Shown one piece after another: positions 51,149 through 61,075 of a DNA stretch of 64,000 nucleotides. A model generated the notes under the pieces. That model worked only from the letters and a program-made list of their open reading frames with translations, did no database searches and was not told where the DNA came from. Numbering within the stretch: position 1 is the stretch's first letter; the number at the start of each line of letters is the position of its first letter. Both the position numbers and the translations under genes were made by a program. The stretch comes from Arthrobacter roseus (lineage in GTDB: Bacteria; Actinomycetota; Actinomycetes; Actinomycetales; Micrococcaceae): positions 1,364,001 through 1,428,000 of the forward strand of contig NZ_JAFBCU010000001.1 in NCBI RefSeq assembly GCF_016907875.1, written 5' to 3'.

Positions 51149-52270
51149 GTGCCCATCAATGACATGAACCCTGCGCAGGAGGATGACGTCGTTCAGCTCC
51201 TGACTCCAAGCGGAGCCAGGACGAGTGGCGAGTACGACCGCTGGGTTGAAGACGTTGACGACAACGAGTTGATGTCGCTCTATCAGGACATGGTTGTTGT
51301 CAGAAGGATCGATGCTGAGGCAACTGCGCTCCAGCGTCAGGGTGAGCTGGCTCTCTGGCCACCGCTTCTGGGTCAGGAAGCCGCGCAGGTGGGCTCCGCG
51401 CGAGCACTGCGCACCGACGACTTCGTCTTCTCGAGCTATCGTGAGCATGCCGTGGCCTACTGCCGTGGTGTGGACCTGACGGACATGACCCGGGTTTGGC
51501 GAGGAAATGCATCGTCAGGTTGGGATCCGTTCGGTATCAACATGGCCACGCCTCAGGTCATCATCGGTGCCCAGACACTCCACGCTGTCGGTTACGGTAT
51601 GGCCATCGTCAATGACGGTGACGACGCCGTGGCTGTCACCTATTTCGGCGATGGAGCCACCAGCCAGGGCGATGTGAATGAGGCTATGGTCTTTGCCGCG
51701 AGTTATCAGGCGCCGGTAATCTTCTTCTGCCAGAACAATCACTGGGCCATCTCCGAACCAGTGGGCCTTCAGGCTCAGGTACCCATCGCACGCCGCGCAC
51801 CGGGCTTCGGTATTCCGAGCGTCCGGGTGGACGGAAATGACGTCCTGGCAACTCTCGCCGTCACCCGTGAGGCCCTTCATCGAGCCCGTACCGGGGGAGG
51901 CCCAACGTACATTGAGGCCCTGACCTACCGTATGGGCCCGCATACGACGGCGGATGATCCTACGAAGTACCGCGACGCCAATGAGCTGGAGGACTGGGCG
52001 GCCAAGGATCCGATCGCTAGGCTCGCTGCATATTTCCAGGAGCGCGGTTTGTACACGGAAGACTTCCAGTCAAGCGTGAAAGCCAAGGCCGACGACGTAG
52101 CGCGAGAAATGCGCGCTGGTTGCGTGAACATGGCAGAACCAGAAACCATGGACGTGTTCAAGAACGTCTACAGCTCACCGAACTCGTGGCTGGAGCGGCA
52201 GCAGGACCATTACGCGCGCTATCTCGCGACGTTTGACGATACCGCTGCAGATGCGGAAGGAAGCAAGTAG
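51149..52270 (+). CDS. bkdA: Branched-chain 2-oxoacid (or pyruvate) dehydrogenase E1 alpha subunit
   Basis: Thiamine diphosphate enzyme subunit of 373 residues that decarboxylates 2-oxo acids. Seen: MVVVRRIDAEATALQRQGEL, FVFSSYREHAVAYCRGVD, and the ThDP-binding motif YFGDGATSQGDVNEAMVF followed by FFCQNNHWAIS. MGPHTTADDPTKY is the phosphorylation-loop region. The start is uncertain: GTG 51149 has AAGG upstream; ATG 51164 is an alternative. It shares the operon with E1 beta and E2. The leucine genes downstream favour branched-chain keto acids over pyruvate. Confidence 0.88.
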   Translation: MPINDMNPAQEDDVVQLLTPSGARTSGEYDRWVEDVDDNELMSLYQDMVVVRRIDAEATALQRQGELALWPPLLGQEAAQVGSARALRTDDFVFSSYREHAVAYCRGVDLTDMTRVWRGNASSGWDPFGINMATPQVIIGAQTLHAVGYGMAIVNDGDDAVAVTYFGDGATSQGDVNEAMVFAASYQAPVIFFCQNNHWAISEPVGLQAQVPIARRAPGFGIPSVRVDGNDVLATLAVTREALHRARTGGGPTYIEALTYRMGPHTTADDPTKYRDANELEDWAAKDPIARLAAYFQERGLYTEDFQSSVKAKADDVAREMRAGCVNMAEPETMDVFKNVYSSPNSWLERQQDHYARYLATFDDTAADAEGSK

Positions 52271-53278
52271 ATGTCCTCAATGACGTTTGGCCGAGCGATC
52301 AACGCAGGCCTCCGCAAGGCGATGGAAAATGATCCCAAAGTTGTTCTCATGGGAGAAGACATCGGAAAGCTCGGGGGGGTATTCCGCATCACCGAGGGCT
52401 TGCAGAAAGATTTTGGCGAGCACAGGGTCATGGATTCACCTCTGGCTGAAGCTGGCATCATGGGAACGGCTATCGGTATGGCATACCGCGGATACCGTCC
52501 GGTGGTGGAGATCCAGTTTGATGGCTTTATTTATCCCGCGTTCGATCAGATCGTGTGTCAGGTGGCAAAGCTTCATTACCGCACTCAGGGGAAGGTGAAG
52601 GTTCCGCTCACCATTCGCGTTCCTTTCGGTGGTGGCATTGGTTCGCCCGAGCACCACTCGGAATCGCCGGAAGCGTACTTCACGCATACTTCCGGCTTGC
52701 GCGTCGTGAGTGTTTCGAACCCACAGGATGCTTACACCGTCATTCAACAGGCCATCGCGTCCGATGACCCGGTTCTCTATTTTGAGCCGAAGCGGCGCTA
52801 CCACGTCAAGGGCGAGGTTAATGAGGGCGTGGATCTCAGTGCCGAGTCCATGGAATCAGCCCGTGTTGTCACGGAAGGTTCGGATGTCACCTTGGTGACG
52901 TATGGACCCTTGGTGCCCACGGCACTGGACGCGGCGGTTGCAGCGTCGGATGACGGAGTGTCTGTGGAGGTCATTGACCTGCGGTCGCTAGCACCGATCG
53001 ACTTCGCAACGGTTGAGGCATCTGTACGCAAAACCGGCCGTTTGGTCATCACCCATGAGGCTGCCCAATCCGGCGGCCTGGGAGCCGAGATTGCCGCCAG
53101 CATTACCGAACGTTGCTTCTACTATCTTGAGCACGCACCGGTACGAGTCACCGGATTCGACATTCCCTACCCTTACTCCAAGCTGGAGTTCCACCACCTG
53201 CCGGATCTGGACCGGATTCTCGATGGTGTGGATCGCGCCATGGGCCGTGCCAATTCACTGAGCTCACTGGAAGGCTAG
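52271..53278 (+). CDS. bkdB: Branched-chain 2-oxoacid dehydrogenase E1 beta subunit
   Basis: Partner of E1 alpha, 335 residues. Seen: TFGRAINAGLRKAMENDPKV, LMGEDIGKLGGVFRITEGL, FDGFIYPAFDQIVCQVAKL and RVPFGGGIGSPEHHSESPEA. The C-terminal transketolase part shows VEVIDLRSLAPIDFATVEAS and VTGFDIPYPYSKLEF. It begins directly after the E1 alpha stop with no gap and ends four bases before the E2 gene, so all three subunits are coupled. The fold and order are those of BkdB/PdhB. Confidence 0.93.
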   Translation: MSSMTFGRAINAGLRKAMENDPKVVLMGEDIGKLGGVFRITEGLQKDFGEHRVMDSPLAEAGIMGTAIGMAYRGYRPVVEIQFDGFIYPAFDQIVCQVAKLHYRTQGKVKVPLTIRVPFGGGIGSPEHHSESPEAYFTHTSGLRVVSVSNPQDAYTVIQQAIASDDPVLYFEPKRRYHVKGEVNEGVDLSAESMESARVVTEGSDVTLVTYGPLVPTALDAAVAASDDGVSVEVIDLRSLAPIDFATVEASVRKTGRLVITHEAAQSGGLGAEIAASITERCFYYLEHAPVRVTGFDIPYPYSKLEFHHLPDLDRILDGVDRAMGRANSLSSLEG

Positions 53279-53282
53279 CGCT

Positions 53283-54683
53283 GTGACTATCAAAGAATTC
53301 AAATTGCCGGATCTCGGTGAGGGTCTCACGGAGTCAGAGATCGTTACCTGGCGGGTCGCCGAGGGCGACACCGTTGAACTGAACCAGATTATTGCCGACG
53401 TTGAAACTGCCAAGGCCGTCGTAGAACTGCCGTCGCCTTACGCTGGCGCGGTGAAGCACCTGCATGCCCCTGCGGGCACCGTGGTGGAGGTCGGCCAGCC
53501 GATCGTCTCGTTCGACATCGGTGGGGAGGCCTCAGACGCAGCGGAAGCTCCGGCAAAACGTGAGCCAAACCTGGTGGGTTACGGAGCCGCCGTTGAGAAA
53601 TCCGGGCGTCCAGCCCGTCGCAAACGTGCCAGCGAGTCTACAGGTACGTCCTCTGCGGCGGCGACTGGTGACCAGTTGGCGTCGGCGGAATCCAACGAGG
53701 CGCCGTCGTCGGGCCTTGACCAGTCGGCCGCAGAGCAGGCGGTGCCAATAGATCACCCGGCCGGAAGCGTGCAGTCGTCTGTAGAGCGTCCGCGCTCAAC
53801 ACCGCCGGTGCGCAAACTCGCCAGGAATTTGGGCGTGGACCTGTCGGCTGTGGAGGGTACGGGAACTGCGGGACTCATCACGCGCAGCGACGTTCTCGAG
53901 CACGCCGACAACGCCTCGGGTGGGACAGAGACCACTACGGAGGCCGCTACCGCACCGGCGGCAGCGCAACAGGGGAGCACGGACCGCGAGGTACGGACCC
54001 CCATCAAGGGCGTGCGAAAGCATACGGCCGCTGCAATGGTCAAGAGTGCCTTCACCGCTCCTCACGTAACGGAATTCCTGACCGTCGATGTCACTCCCAC
54101 TATGGAGTTGCTGACCACGTTGAAAGAGAGCCGTGCCTTCCGTGGTTACAAACTCACGCCTCTGACGCTTGCTGCCAAGGCAGTGTGCATCGCCATCAAG
54201 CGCAACCCAAGCGTCAATTCGCGTTGGGATGGTGATAACGCTGAGATCGTTCAGATGAACTATGTGAATCTGGGTATCGCCGCGGCTACTCCTCGAGGGT
54301 TGACAGTGCCTAACATCAAGGATGCGCAGAATCTCTCACTCAAGGAGATTTCCGAAGCCTTGACTTCTCTGACTGATACAGCGAGGGCCGGCAAGACGAG
54401 TCCTAAAGATCTGTCCGGTGGAACAATCTCGATCACCAACGTGGGCGTCTTCGGCATCGACGCCGGAACTCCGATTCTGAACCCCGGCGAAGCGGCAATT
54501 CTGGCCTTGGGTGCCGTGCGGAAAATGCCGTGGGAACACAACGGTGAGATCGCGCTACGGCAGGTCATGACGCTGAGCTTGTCCTTCGACCATCGGCTGG
54601 TGGACGGCGAGCAGGGTTCGCGGTTCCTCGCGGACCTCGGAGCTATCCTGGCTGAGCCCGGCATGGCCCTGACTATGGTCTGA
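53283..54683 (+). CDS. bkdC: Branched-chain 2-oxoacid dehydrogenase E2 (dihydrolipoamide acyltransferase)
   Basis: Core of the complex, 466 residues. The lipoyl domain (1-80) has the lipoylated lysine in DVETAKAVVE (Lys44). A Pro/Ala/Ser/Glu-rich linker reaches about residue 170. The peripheral subunit-binding domain is PPVRKLARNLGVDLSAVEGT at about 175-195. The catalytic domain ends with LSFDHRLVDGEQGSRFLADL, carrying the H-x3-D-G motif. No E3 gene lies in the window, so lipoamide dehydrogenase must be supplied from elsewhere. GTG start. Confidence 0.94.
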   Translation: MTIKEFKLPDLGEGLTESEIVTWRVAEGDTVELNQIIADVETAKAVVELPSPYAGAVKHLHAPAGTVVEVGQPIVSFDIGGEASDAAEAPAKREPNLVGYGAAVEKSGRPARRKRASESTGTSSAAATGDQLASAESNEAPSSGLDQSAAEQAVPIDHPAGSVQSSVERPRSTPPVRKLARNLGVDLSAVEGTGTAGLITRSDVLEHADNASGGTETTTEAATAPAAAQQGSTDREVRTPIKGVRKHTAAAMVKSAFTAPHVTEFLTVDVTPTMELLTTLKESRAFRGYKLTPLTLAAKAVCIAIKRNPSVNSRWDGDNAEIVQMNYVNLGIAAATPRGLTVPNIKDAQNLSLKEISEALTSLTDTARAGKTSPKDLSGGTISITNVGVFGIDAGTPILNPGEAAILALGAVRKMPWEHNGEIALRQVMTLSLSFDHRLVDGEQGSRFLADLGAILAEPGMALTMV

Positions 54684-54725
54684 TCCTCCAGAGCTGTCAT
54701 GCCCTGCGGACGTCGGGCCTTGTTG

Positions 54726-54759
54726 CTGAGGTCACCCGTTGCACCGGGTGACCTCAGCA
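54726..54759 (+). terminator. Terminator-like hairpin after the E2 gene
   Basis: GCTGAGGTCACCCG at 54726-54739 pairs perfectly with 54746-54759 across a six-base loop. Only ATTAAAA follows, so the T run is weak on the plus strand; it also ends the convergent GNAT transcript. Confidence 0.7.
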
Positions 54760-54835
54760 TTAAAAGGTGATGTCGGGTAGCCATTCGTTGTGCGCGCGAC
54801 TCCACGAAGAGCCACGGGAACAGGTCCAGCTGCGT

Positions 54836-55306
54836 CTAGTCTGTGAGCTCCATGATGACTTCCTCTACTACCGAGCCCCGTGCGTTGGCAAAGTCCTTGG
54901 CTCTACCCACTTCGGCAAAGCCCCAACGCTCCAGAACCTTGATGGAGCCCAGGTTGTCCACCACGGTACGTGCGCGAATGGGACGCTCCGGGAATTCCTT
55001 GAGGAACTGACCTACTGCGTCCGTGGTGATTCCCTGGCCCCAGTGGGCTTTGTCAATCCAGTAGCTGATTTCAGGCAATCCTTCGTTGAGATACATCAAG
55101 ACGCTGCCCACCACGTCTCCATCGGATTCAATGGTGCGGACAGTGATGGATTCATCGATGAGGATGTTCTGCCAATGGTGGTTGAACACTCCGCGGTCAG
55201 AAGGGTTCTTCGCGGCGAAGGCCGCCATGTGGTTGGCGGTCGGCTCCAACTGATGGTTGAAGAACTCATCCAAGTCCGTTGGGTCTACAGGTCGAAGGGT
55301 GATCAC
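54836..55306 (-). CDS. GNAT family N-acetyltransferase
   Basis: Single-domain acetyltransferase of 156 residues. The fold starts MITLRPVDPTDLDEFFNHQL. The acetyl-CoA loop region is ISYWIDKAHWGQGITTDAVG, where W-G-Q-G-I-T replaces the R/Q-x-x-G-x-A consensus, as in RimJ-like proteins. VVDNLGSIKVLERWGFAEVG is the usual N-x-x-S-x-x-V-L-E-x-x-G-F block. Acceptor unknown. The first codon is GTG. It lies downstream of the TetR gene on the same strand but is not obviously part of the catabolic pathway. Confidence 0.87.
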   Translation of the reverse strand: MITLRPVDPTDLDEFFNHQLEPTANHMAAFAAKNPSDRGVFNHHWQNILIDESITVRTIESDGDVVGSVLMYLNEGLPEISYWIDKAHWGQGITTDAVGQFLKEFPERPIRARTVVDNLGSIKVLERWGFAEVGRAKDFANARGSVVEEVIMELTD

Positions 55307-55386
55307 GGCGTCACTTTCGTCTCGGCGTCGTCTGGCGCGGGGATGTTTAGACTTCAGGGTACAAGGGAAGTTCGCGCGGCGGACTC

Positions 55387-55995
55387 TCAGGCATTGAGTG
55401 CCTCCCAGGACATGGTCTCGAGTAGTTGTCGCAGGGCTGCCGTGTCCCTGCTATTGGCACTGCGGTGTGTGGTGTGTGGAGTTGAGTTGATGAGCCCAAA
55501 TCCCGCATGTGCGCGGTGACGCAGTAGCGAGCGGTCTTGGCCAGGGCTGAACTCGGACAAGACATTGACCCACACTTCCACATACTGGCGTTGGAGCGAA
55601 CGGACACTTTGGCGATCTTCTTCAGAGAGGCTGCCCAGATCTTTGTCCTGAACCCTGATGACGTTGGCGTTGCGCAGGGCAAAGTCCACTTGAAATTCAA
55701 TCAATCCGCGAAGGGTCCTTTCGGCAACCGTGGACTCGGCCACAACGGCCATGCTGCCGTCGAGCAGGTTTTGGCTAACCTCGGTGAGTAGGGCTCCGAG
55801 CACCGACTGTTTGCCGCTGAAATGTCTGTAGACGGCCGGGCCGCTTACTCCCGCTGCGGCTCCGAGATCCTCGATAGAGACGCCGTTGTAGCCCCGCTGC
55901 GCGAAGAGCTCCGCAGCGGCTTCCAGAAGTGCGGCACGGCGGGAGGCCTTGGCGAGGCTCCGTCCCGTAGCCCGACCATTCAACACGGGATCCAT
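55387..55995 (-). CDS. TetR family regulator of the leucine catabolic operon
   Basis: Repressor of 202 residues. The helix-turn-helix is LLEAAAELFAQRGYNGVSIE, then GAAAGVSGPAVYRHFSGKQ. A helical ligand domain follows (FQVDFALRNANVIRVQDKDL). It diverges from the acyl-CoA carboxylase operon, with two inverted repeats in the gap. In Mycobacterium tuberculosis the TetR protein BkaR (Rv2506) sits at the same place beside accD1/accA1, so it is a likely counterpart. ATG 55995 with GAAAGG upstream is preferred; a second ATG at 56034 is possible. Confidence 0.88.
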   Translation of the reverse strand: MDPVLNGRATGRSLAKASRRAALLEAAAELFAQRGYNGVSIEDLGAAAGVSGPAVYRHFSGKQSVLGALLTEVSQNLLDGSMAVVAESTVAERTLRGLIEFQVDFALRNANVIRVQDKDLGSLSEEDRQSVRSLQRQYVEVWVNVLSEFSPGQDRSLLRHRAHAGFGLINSTPHTTHRSANSRDTAALRQLLETMSWEALNA

Positions 55996-56082
55996 ACCCA
56001 GCCTTTCCCGCAGGACGTGTTCTTTGTACACCATTGGCCTACGCGGTGATGTGGCGTACAACACACATTTTGTGGACAAGTC

Positions 56083-56124
56083 GGTTAATAGCCACTAACC
56101 TAAAACCAGTTAGTAAAGACTAAC
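56083..56124. promoter_or_regulatory. Two candidate TetR operators
   Basis: GGTTA-N8-TAACC at 56083-56100 and GTTAGT-AAAG-ACTAAC at 56109-56124 are adjacent inverted repeats built on the same GTTAGT/ACTAAC core. They lie in the 197-base gap between the divergent TetR and carboxylase genes. They probably bind the TetR protein and control both directions. Confidence 0.65.
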
Positions 56125-56192
56125 CGGATGCGAATCATTTAGCTACAGCCTAGCCGCTACCGGTCAATGGACAGCTTCACAGAAGGACGTCG

Positions 56193-57797
56193 ATGGAGAC
56201 CCTTGTTTCCCGGGTGAACACTACGAGCCCGGACTTCCAGGAAAATGACGCCGCCCAGCGCGGGCTCGTGGACGAATTACGGGAAAAGCTGGCGGTAGCC
56301 GCGGTTGGCGGCCCTGCGCGATCCCGAGAACGGCATGTTGCCCGCGGCAAGATTCTTCCGCGGGAGCGGATAGAGCGGCTGCTCGACGACGGAAGCCCAT
56401 TTCTGGAGCTCTCGCCTCTGGCCGCCAACGGCATGTACAACGACGAATCTCCGGGAGCCGGAGTCATTGCTGGTATTGGCTTGGTCCATGGACGCCACGT
56501 TCTCGTCATTTCCAATGATGCAACGGTCAAGGGTGGGACGTACTACCCGATGACGGTGAAGAAGCACTTGCGCGCGCAGGAAGTCGCGCTTGAGAACAAC
56601 CTCCCATGTATTTATCTTGTGGATTCCGGTGGGGCTTTTCTGCCCCGACAGGATGACGTCTTCCCGGATCGCGAGCACTTTGGTCGTATCTTCTTCAATC
56701 AGGCCAACATGTCGGCACGGAAGATTCCGCAGATCGCTGCGGTCATGGGCTCGTGCACAGCGGGAGGTGCCTACGTTCCGGCGATGAGCGATGAAACAGT
56801 CATCGTCCGTGACCAGGGAACGATCTTCTTGGGCGGTCCTCCTCTAGTCAAGGCTGCGATCGGTGAGATCGTCACTGCTGAGGAACTTGGGGGTGGAGAC
56901 GTCCACTCACGCATCTCGGGGGTCACCGACCACCTGGCGGAAAATGACATGCACGCCTTGGAGATCGTCAGGAACATTGTTTCCACCCTTCCGCGGCAGA
57001 AGCCGGTCTGGGAAATCGAGGAAAGCGTCGCTCCCACCGTTGAGCTCGAAGAGGTCTATGGGTCGGTTCCGACGGACGTGAACGCGTCCTACGACGTCCA
57101 TGAGGTCATCGCGCGCATTGTGGATGGGAGCGAGTTCCACGAGTTCAAGAAGGAGTACGGGACAACACTCGTCACTGGCTTCGCAACTCTTCACGGGCAC
57201 AAGGTGGGGATCGTAGCCAATAACGGTGTTCTCTTCAGCGAGTCCGCACTCAAGGGTGCACACTTCATCGAGCTATGCGATCAGCGGGGCATTCCACTGA
57301 TCTTCCTTCAGAACCTTTCCGGTTTCATGGTTGGCCGCGATTATGAGGCGGCCGGGATCGCCAAACACGGTGCCAAAATGGTCACAGCGGTGGCCACGGC
57401 TCGAGTCCCCAAGCTCACGGTGATCATTGGAGGATCCTTCGGGGCTGGTAACTACTCCATGTGTGGACGCGCGTATTCGCCGCGTTTCCTGTGGATGTGG
57501 CCTGCGAGTCGCATATCGGTCATGGGCGGCAATCAGGCGTCCTCAGTCCTTGCCACCGTCAAGCGCGATCAACTTGAGGCCCGCGGTGATGAGTGGACTA
57601 CCGAGGACGAGGAGTCGTTCAAGGAGCCCATCCGGCGGCAGTACGAGGACCAGGGTAACCCCTACTATTCGACTGCACGGCTCTGGGATGACGGCATCAT
57701 CGACCCGGCGGATACCCGCACGGTCCTTGGACTCGCCTTGGACGTCTGCGCCAACAAACCGCTGGAGGACACATCCTTCGGCCTCTTTCGGATGTGA
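56193..57797 (+). CDS. accD1: Acyl-CoA carboxylase beta subunit (methylcrotonyl-CoA carboxylase type)
   Basis: Carboxyltransferase of 534 residues, normal for MCC beta. Seen: the N-terminal block [55 protein letters not shown] and the second crotonase-fold half [20 protein letters not shown], then [20 protein letters not shown]. The ending [15 protein letters not shown] is characteristic of methylcrotonyl-CoA/geranyl-CoA subunits. With the alpha subunit next door it would carboxylate 3-methylcrotonyl-CoA in leucine breakdown. AGAAGGA precedes the ATG. Confidence 0.93.
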   Translation: METLVSRVNTTSPDFQENDAAQRGLVDELREKLAVAAVGGPARSRERHVARGKILPRERIERLLDDGSPFLELSPLAANGMYNDESPGAGVIAGIGLVHGRHVLVISNDATVKGGTYYPMTVKKHLRAQEVALENNLPCIYLVDSGGAFLPRQDDVFPDREHFGRIFFNQANMSARKIPQIAAVMGSCTAGGAYVPAMSDETVIVRDQGTIFLGGPPLVKAAIGEIVTAEELGGGDVHSRISGVTDHLAENDMHALEIVRNIVSTLPRQKPVWEIEESVAPTVELEEVYGSVPTDVNASYDVHEVIARIVDGSEFHEFKKEYGTTLVTGFATLHGHKVGIVANNGVLFSESALKGAHFIELCDQRGIPLIFLQNLSGFMVGRDYEAAGIAKHGAKMVTAVATARVPKLTVIIGGSFGAGNYSMCGRAYSPRFLWMWPASRISVMGGNQASSVLATVKRDQLEARGDEWTTEDEESFKEPIRRQYEDQGNPYYSTARLWDDGIIDPADTRTVLGLALDVCANKPLEDTSFGLFRM

Positions 57798-57801
57798 TGG
57801 T

Positions 57802-59856
57802 ATGAAACTCTTTGACACTGTTCTTGTCGCCAATCGCGGCGAAATAGCCTGCCGCGTCATCCGGACCCTTCGAGATCTAGGGATCCGGTCCGTTGCTGTT
57901 TACAGCGATGCGGACGCTGGCGCCCGACACGTGCAGGAAGCAGACTTGGCAGTCCACATTGGACCCGCCTCGGCCGCAGAAAGTTACCTCAGCATCGCTG
58001 CCATTGTGGACGCCTGCCGCGTTAGCGGCGCGAGCGCGGTCCACCCCGGTTACGGTTTCCTCAGTGAGAATGTGGAGTTCGCCCGCGCCCTTGATAAAGA
58101 AGGGATCACGTTCATTGGTCCCGGCGTTCATGCGCTGAATGTCATGGGTGACAAAATCCGCTCTAAGAACCACGTCATGGACCATGGTGTCCCAGTCGTT
58201 CCCGGTATCGCTAAACCCGGGTTGACGGATGAGCAGCTTTTAGCTGAAGCTCCCGGCATCGGATACCCACTGCTTATCAAGCCCTCAGCAGGTGGTGGCG
58301 GTAAAGGCATGCACGTGGTCGAAAAACAGGAGGATCTCGCGGATACGCTGCCGACTGCACGGAGGATCGCGGCATCGGCCTTTGGCGATGACACGCTTTT
58401 CATGGAGCGTCTTGTGCTGACTCCGCGGCACATCGAAGTCCAGGTCCTCGCGGACAACCACGGCAATGTGGTGCATCTAGGGGAGCGCGAGTGCTCTCTG
58501 CAGCGCCGGCACCAAAAAGTCGTTGAGGAGGCACCGTCTTCGTTGCTCGACCCTGAGACTCGGGCGCGTATCGGTAAGGCGGCGTGTGACGCCGCACGGA
58601 GTGTGGATTACACCGGCGCGGGTACGGTCGAGTTCCTGGTCGCGGATTCGGCACCTGACGAGTTCTTCTTCATGGAAATGAACACTCGGTTGCAGGTGGA
58701 ACATCCGGTGACCGAGATGGTCACGGGTGTGGATCTGGTGGCATGGCAAATCCGTATCGCTGCTGGAGAAGAGCTTTCGCTTCGGCAGGAGGATATCGAG
58801 CTGCACGGTCACGCTGTCGAGGCCCGCGTTTATGCTGAAGATCCCGAGAATTCGTTCCTGCCCTCCACAGGCACTGTACTGCGGCTCGAAGAGCCCTCTG
58901 GTGAGGGCGTGCGGGTGGATAGTTCCCTGTTGGCGGGCGTCGAAATCTCCTCCAACTACGATCCCATGATTTCCAAGGTCATTGCCTGGGGGAAGGACCG
59001 CGAGCAAGCCCTCGACCGTCTGGACCGTGCCCTGGCCGAAACGATGGTCCTCGGGGTCAAGACCAACACGGAGTACCTGCGTCTGCTGATTAACGACGAT
59101 GATGTTCGGGCCGGACGGCTTGATACCACCATGATCGAACGTAAGATGCCCGATTTCGAGTTTCGTCGTCTAGTCGGCTCAGAGCTCGCCGTCATCGCAG
59201 TGGAGTCCCTGCACCAGAGGGATGCGGATCTGGAGCGGGACAGCGTGCACAACGGCTCTCCCTGGAGCCGACGGGATGGCTGGAGGGTCGGTGCCAGACG
59301 TGGTCGGCGGGTGCCCCTGGAAGTCGAGCAGGGCGAAGTCCAGACGTTCGAGGTAGAGATCTCAGATGTCGGTTACCGTGTGCGCGCACCCGACGGCGTC
59401 CTCACCATGGTGCAGCAGGAAGCCGGCGCCCTATTTACAACCGTGGACGGCCTCCGCCGTTCTCTGAACGTAGCCTCTAGCGGTCGTACCGTCTGGTATT
59501 TCGATGACGGCTGGACCGTTCCGATCCATTCACCGAATCGGCAAGGACTGCTGCAATCGGAGCTGGCGGCGATCCTTCGTGCGGAGGGGGCAGTGGATCC
59601 GGACGTGCGCTCGTCCATGCCGGGGACGGTCGTCTCTGTATCAGTTGCCGACGGCGACACCGTGGAAGCCGGCCAGACCCTCGTTACGGTCGAGGCAATG
59701 AAAATGGAACATCAGTTGACGGCCCCGCTCGCGGGTACTGTGGCCGTTTCTCTCAAACCAGGGGACCTCGTGAAGGCACGGCAGGTCGTAGCAACGATAA
59801 CGGCAGACGAAACTGTCCCGGACTCAGGGGCTCTCGTGGGCTCCGTCACAGAATAG
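57802..59856 (+). CDS. accA1: Acyl-CoA carboxylase alpha subunit (biotin carboxylase with BCCP)
   Basis: Biotin-dependent subunit of 684 residues. The biotin carboxylase part shows [30 protein letters not shown], the ATP-grasp glycine loop [32 protein letters not shown] and [21 protein letters not shown]-type linker follows, and the BCCP domain at the C-terminus has the biotinyl lysine in [10 protein letters not shown]. The ATG at 57802 lies four bases after the beta-subunit stop; the frame is open much further upstream but overlaps the beta gene. The two form the MCC holoenzyme. Confidence 0.94.
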   Translation: MKLFDTVLVANRGEIACRVIRTLRDLGIRSVAVYSDADAGARHVQEADLAVHIGPASAAESYLSIAAIVDACRVSGASAVHPGYGFLSENVEFARALDKEGITFIGPGVHALNVMGDKIRSKNHVMDHGVPVVPGIAKPGLTDEQLLAEAPGIGYPLLIKPSAGGGGKGMHVVEKQEDLADTLPTARRIAASAFGDDTLFMERLVLTPRHIEVQVLADNHGNVVHLGERECSLQRRHQKVVEEAPSSLLDPETRARIGKAACDAARSVDYTGAGTVEFLVADSAPDEFFFMEMNTRLQVEHPVTEMVTGVDLVAWQIRIAAGEELSLRQEDIELHGHAVEARVYAEDPENSFLPSTGTVLRLEEPSGEGVRVDSSLLAGVEISSNYDPMISKVIAWGKDREQALDRLDRALAETMVLGVKTNTEYLRLLINDDDVRAGRLDTTMIERKMPDFEFRRLVGSELAVIAVESLHQRDADLERDSVHNGSPWSRRDGWRVGARRGRRVPLEVEQGEVQTFEVEISDVGYRVRAPDGVLTMVQQEAGALFTTVDGLRRSLNVASSGRTVWYFDDGWTVPIHSPNRQGLLQSELAAILRAEGAVDPDVRSSMPGTVVSVSVADGDTVEAGQTLVTVEAMKMEHQLTAPLAGTVAVSLKPGDLVKARQVVATITADETVPDSGALVGSVTE

Positions 59857-59864
59857 GAAAGATC

Positions 59865-61040
59865 ATGCCCAACTTTGAACTCAGCGAGGACCACCAGGAT
59901 CTCGTGGACACCGTCCGCGAATTCGCCGACGAGGTCGTTGCACCTGTCTCGGCCAAACACGACGAAGAGCACAGTTTCCCCTACGAAGTTGTCTCCCAGA
60001 TGGCGGACATGGGTCTTTTCGGTCTGCCTTTTCCTGAGGAATCCGGCGGAATGGGCGGAGACTACTTTGCACTTTCGCTCGCCCTTGAGCAGATCGCCCG
60101 GGTTGACCAGTCGGTTGCCATCACGCTGGAGGCAGGTGTCTCACTCGGCGCTATGCCTATCCACCGCTTCGGTACGGACGCGCAGAAGCAGGAATGGCTC
60201 CCGCTGCTCGCCAGCGGGAAGGCTCTTGCCGGCTTTGGTCTGACGGAATCGGAGGCAGGTTCAGACGCTGGGGGGACCAAGACGACGGCAAAGCTTGTCG
60301 ACGGCGACAACGGCAGTGAATGGGTGATCAACGGAAGCAAGGAGTTCATCACCAACTCAGGCACGGACATCACCAAGCTGGTGACGGTTACCGCTGTGAC
60401 TGGGCAGTCGGAGCGTGAAGACGGGTCGGTGAAGAAGGAGATCTCCACCCTCCTCGTGCCCACCAACACGCAGGGTTTCAAGGCTGAGAAGGCTTACAAC
60501 AAGGTGGGTTGGAACGCCTCGGACACGCACCCCCTGACATTGAATGATGTCCATGTGCCCGAGGAGAACCTCTTGGGAGAGCGTGGCCGTGGCTACGCAA
60601 ACTTCCTGTCCATTTTGGATGAAGGGCGTATCGCAATCGCGGCGCTCGCCACCGGCGCGGCCCAGGGCTGTGTTGAGCAGGCGGTGCGCTATGCCAAGGA
60701 GCGGCACGCCTTCGGCACCAATATTGGCTCCTATCAGGCCATCCAGTTCAAGATCGCACGCATGCATGCCCGGGCACACACAGCCCGCCTCGCTTACTAT
60801 GATGCCGCAGCCCGGATGCTTGCAGGCAAGCCCTTCAAGACCCAGGCGGCCATGGCTAAGATGATCGCAGGCGAGGCAGCGATGGACAACGCTAGGGACG
60901 CCACTCAGGTCTTTGGTGGCTATGGTTTCATCAACGAGTTTGTTGTCGCCAGACACTACCGCGATTCCAAGATTCTCGAAGTTGGTGAAGGTACCACCGA
61001 GGTTCAGCTGATGTTGATCGCGCGTGATCTGGGCCTCTAG
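59865..61040 (+). CDS. fadE: Acyl-CoA dehydrogenase (FadE19 / isovaleryl-CoA dehydrogenase type)
   Basis: FAD dehydrogenase of 391 residues. Seen: LPFPEESGGMGGDYFALSLA, GFGLTESEAGSDAGGTKTTA, WVINGSKEFITNSG, ERHAFGTNIGSYQAIQFKIA, and the C-terminal catalytic region FGGYGFINEFVVARHYRDSK, then LEVGEGTTEVQLMLIARDLG. Its place directly after the MCC subunits matches fadE19 in mycobacteria and isovaleryl-CoA dehydrogenase in liu operons; isovaleryl-CoA or another short branched acyl-CoA is the likely substrate. GGAAAG precedes the ATG. Confidence 0.92.
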   Translation: MPNFELSEDHQDLVDTVREFADEVVAPVSAKHDEEHSFPYEVVSQMADMGLFGLPFPEESGGMGGDYFALSLALEQIARVDQSVAITLEAGVSLGAMPIHRFGTDAQKQEWLPLLASGKALAGFGLTESEAGSDAGGTKTTAKLVDGDNGSEWVINGSKEFITNSGTDITKLVTVTAVTGQSEREDGSVKKEISTLLVPTNTQGFKAEKAYNKVGWNASDTHPLTLNDVHVPEENLLGERGRGYANFLSILDEGRIAIAALATGAAQGCVEQAVRYAKERHAFGTNIGSYQAIQFKIARMHARAHTARLAYYDAAARMLAGKPFKTQAAMAKMIAGEAAMDNARDATQVFGGYGFINEFVVARHYRDSKILEVGEGTTEVQLMLIARDLGL

Positions 61041-61075
61041 GCCACCTAGTACTGACCACTGACAAAGGAGTTACA

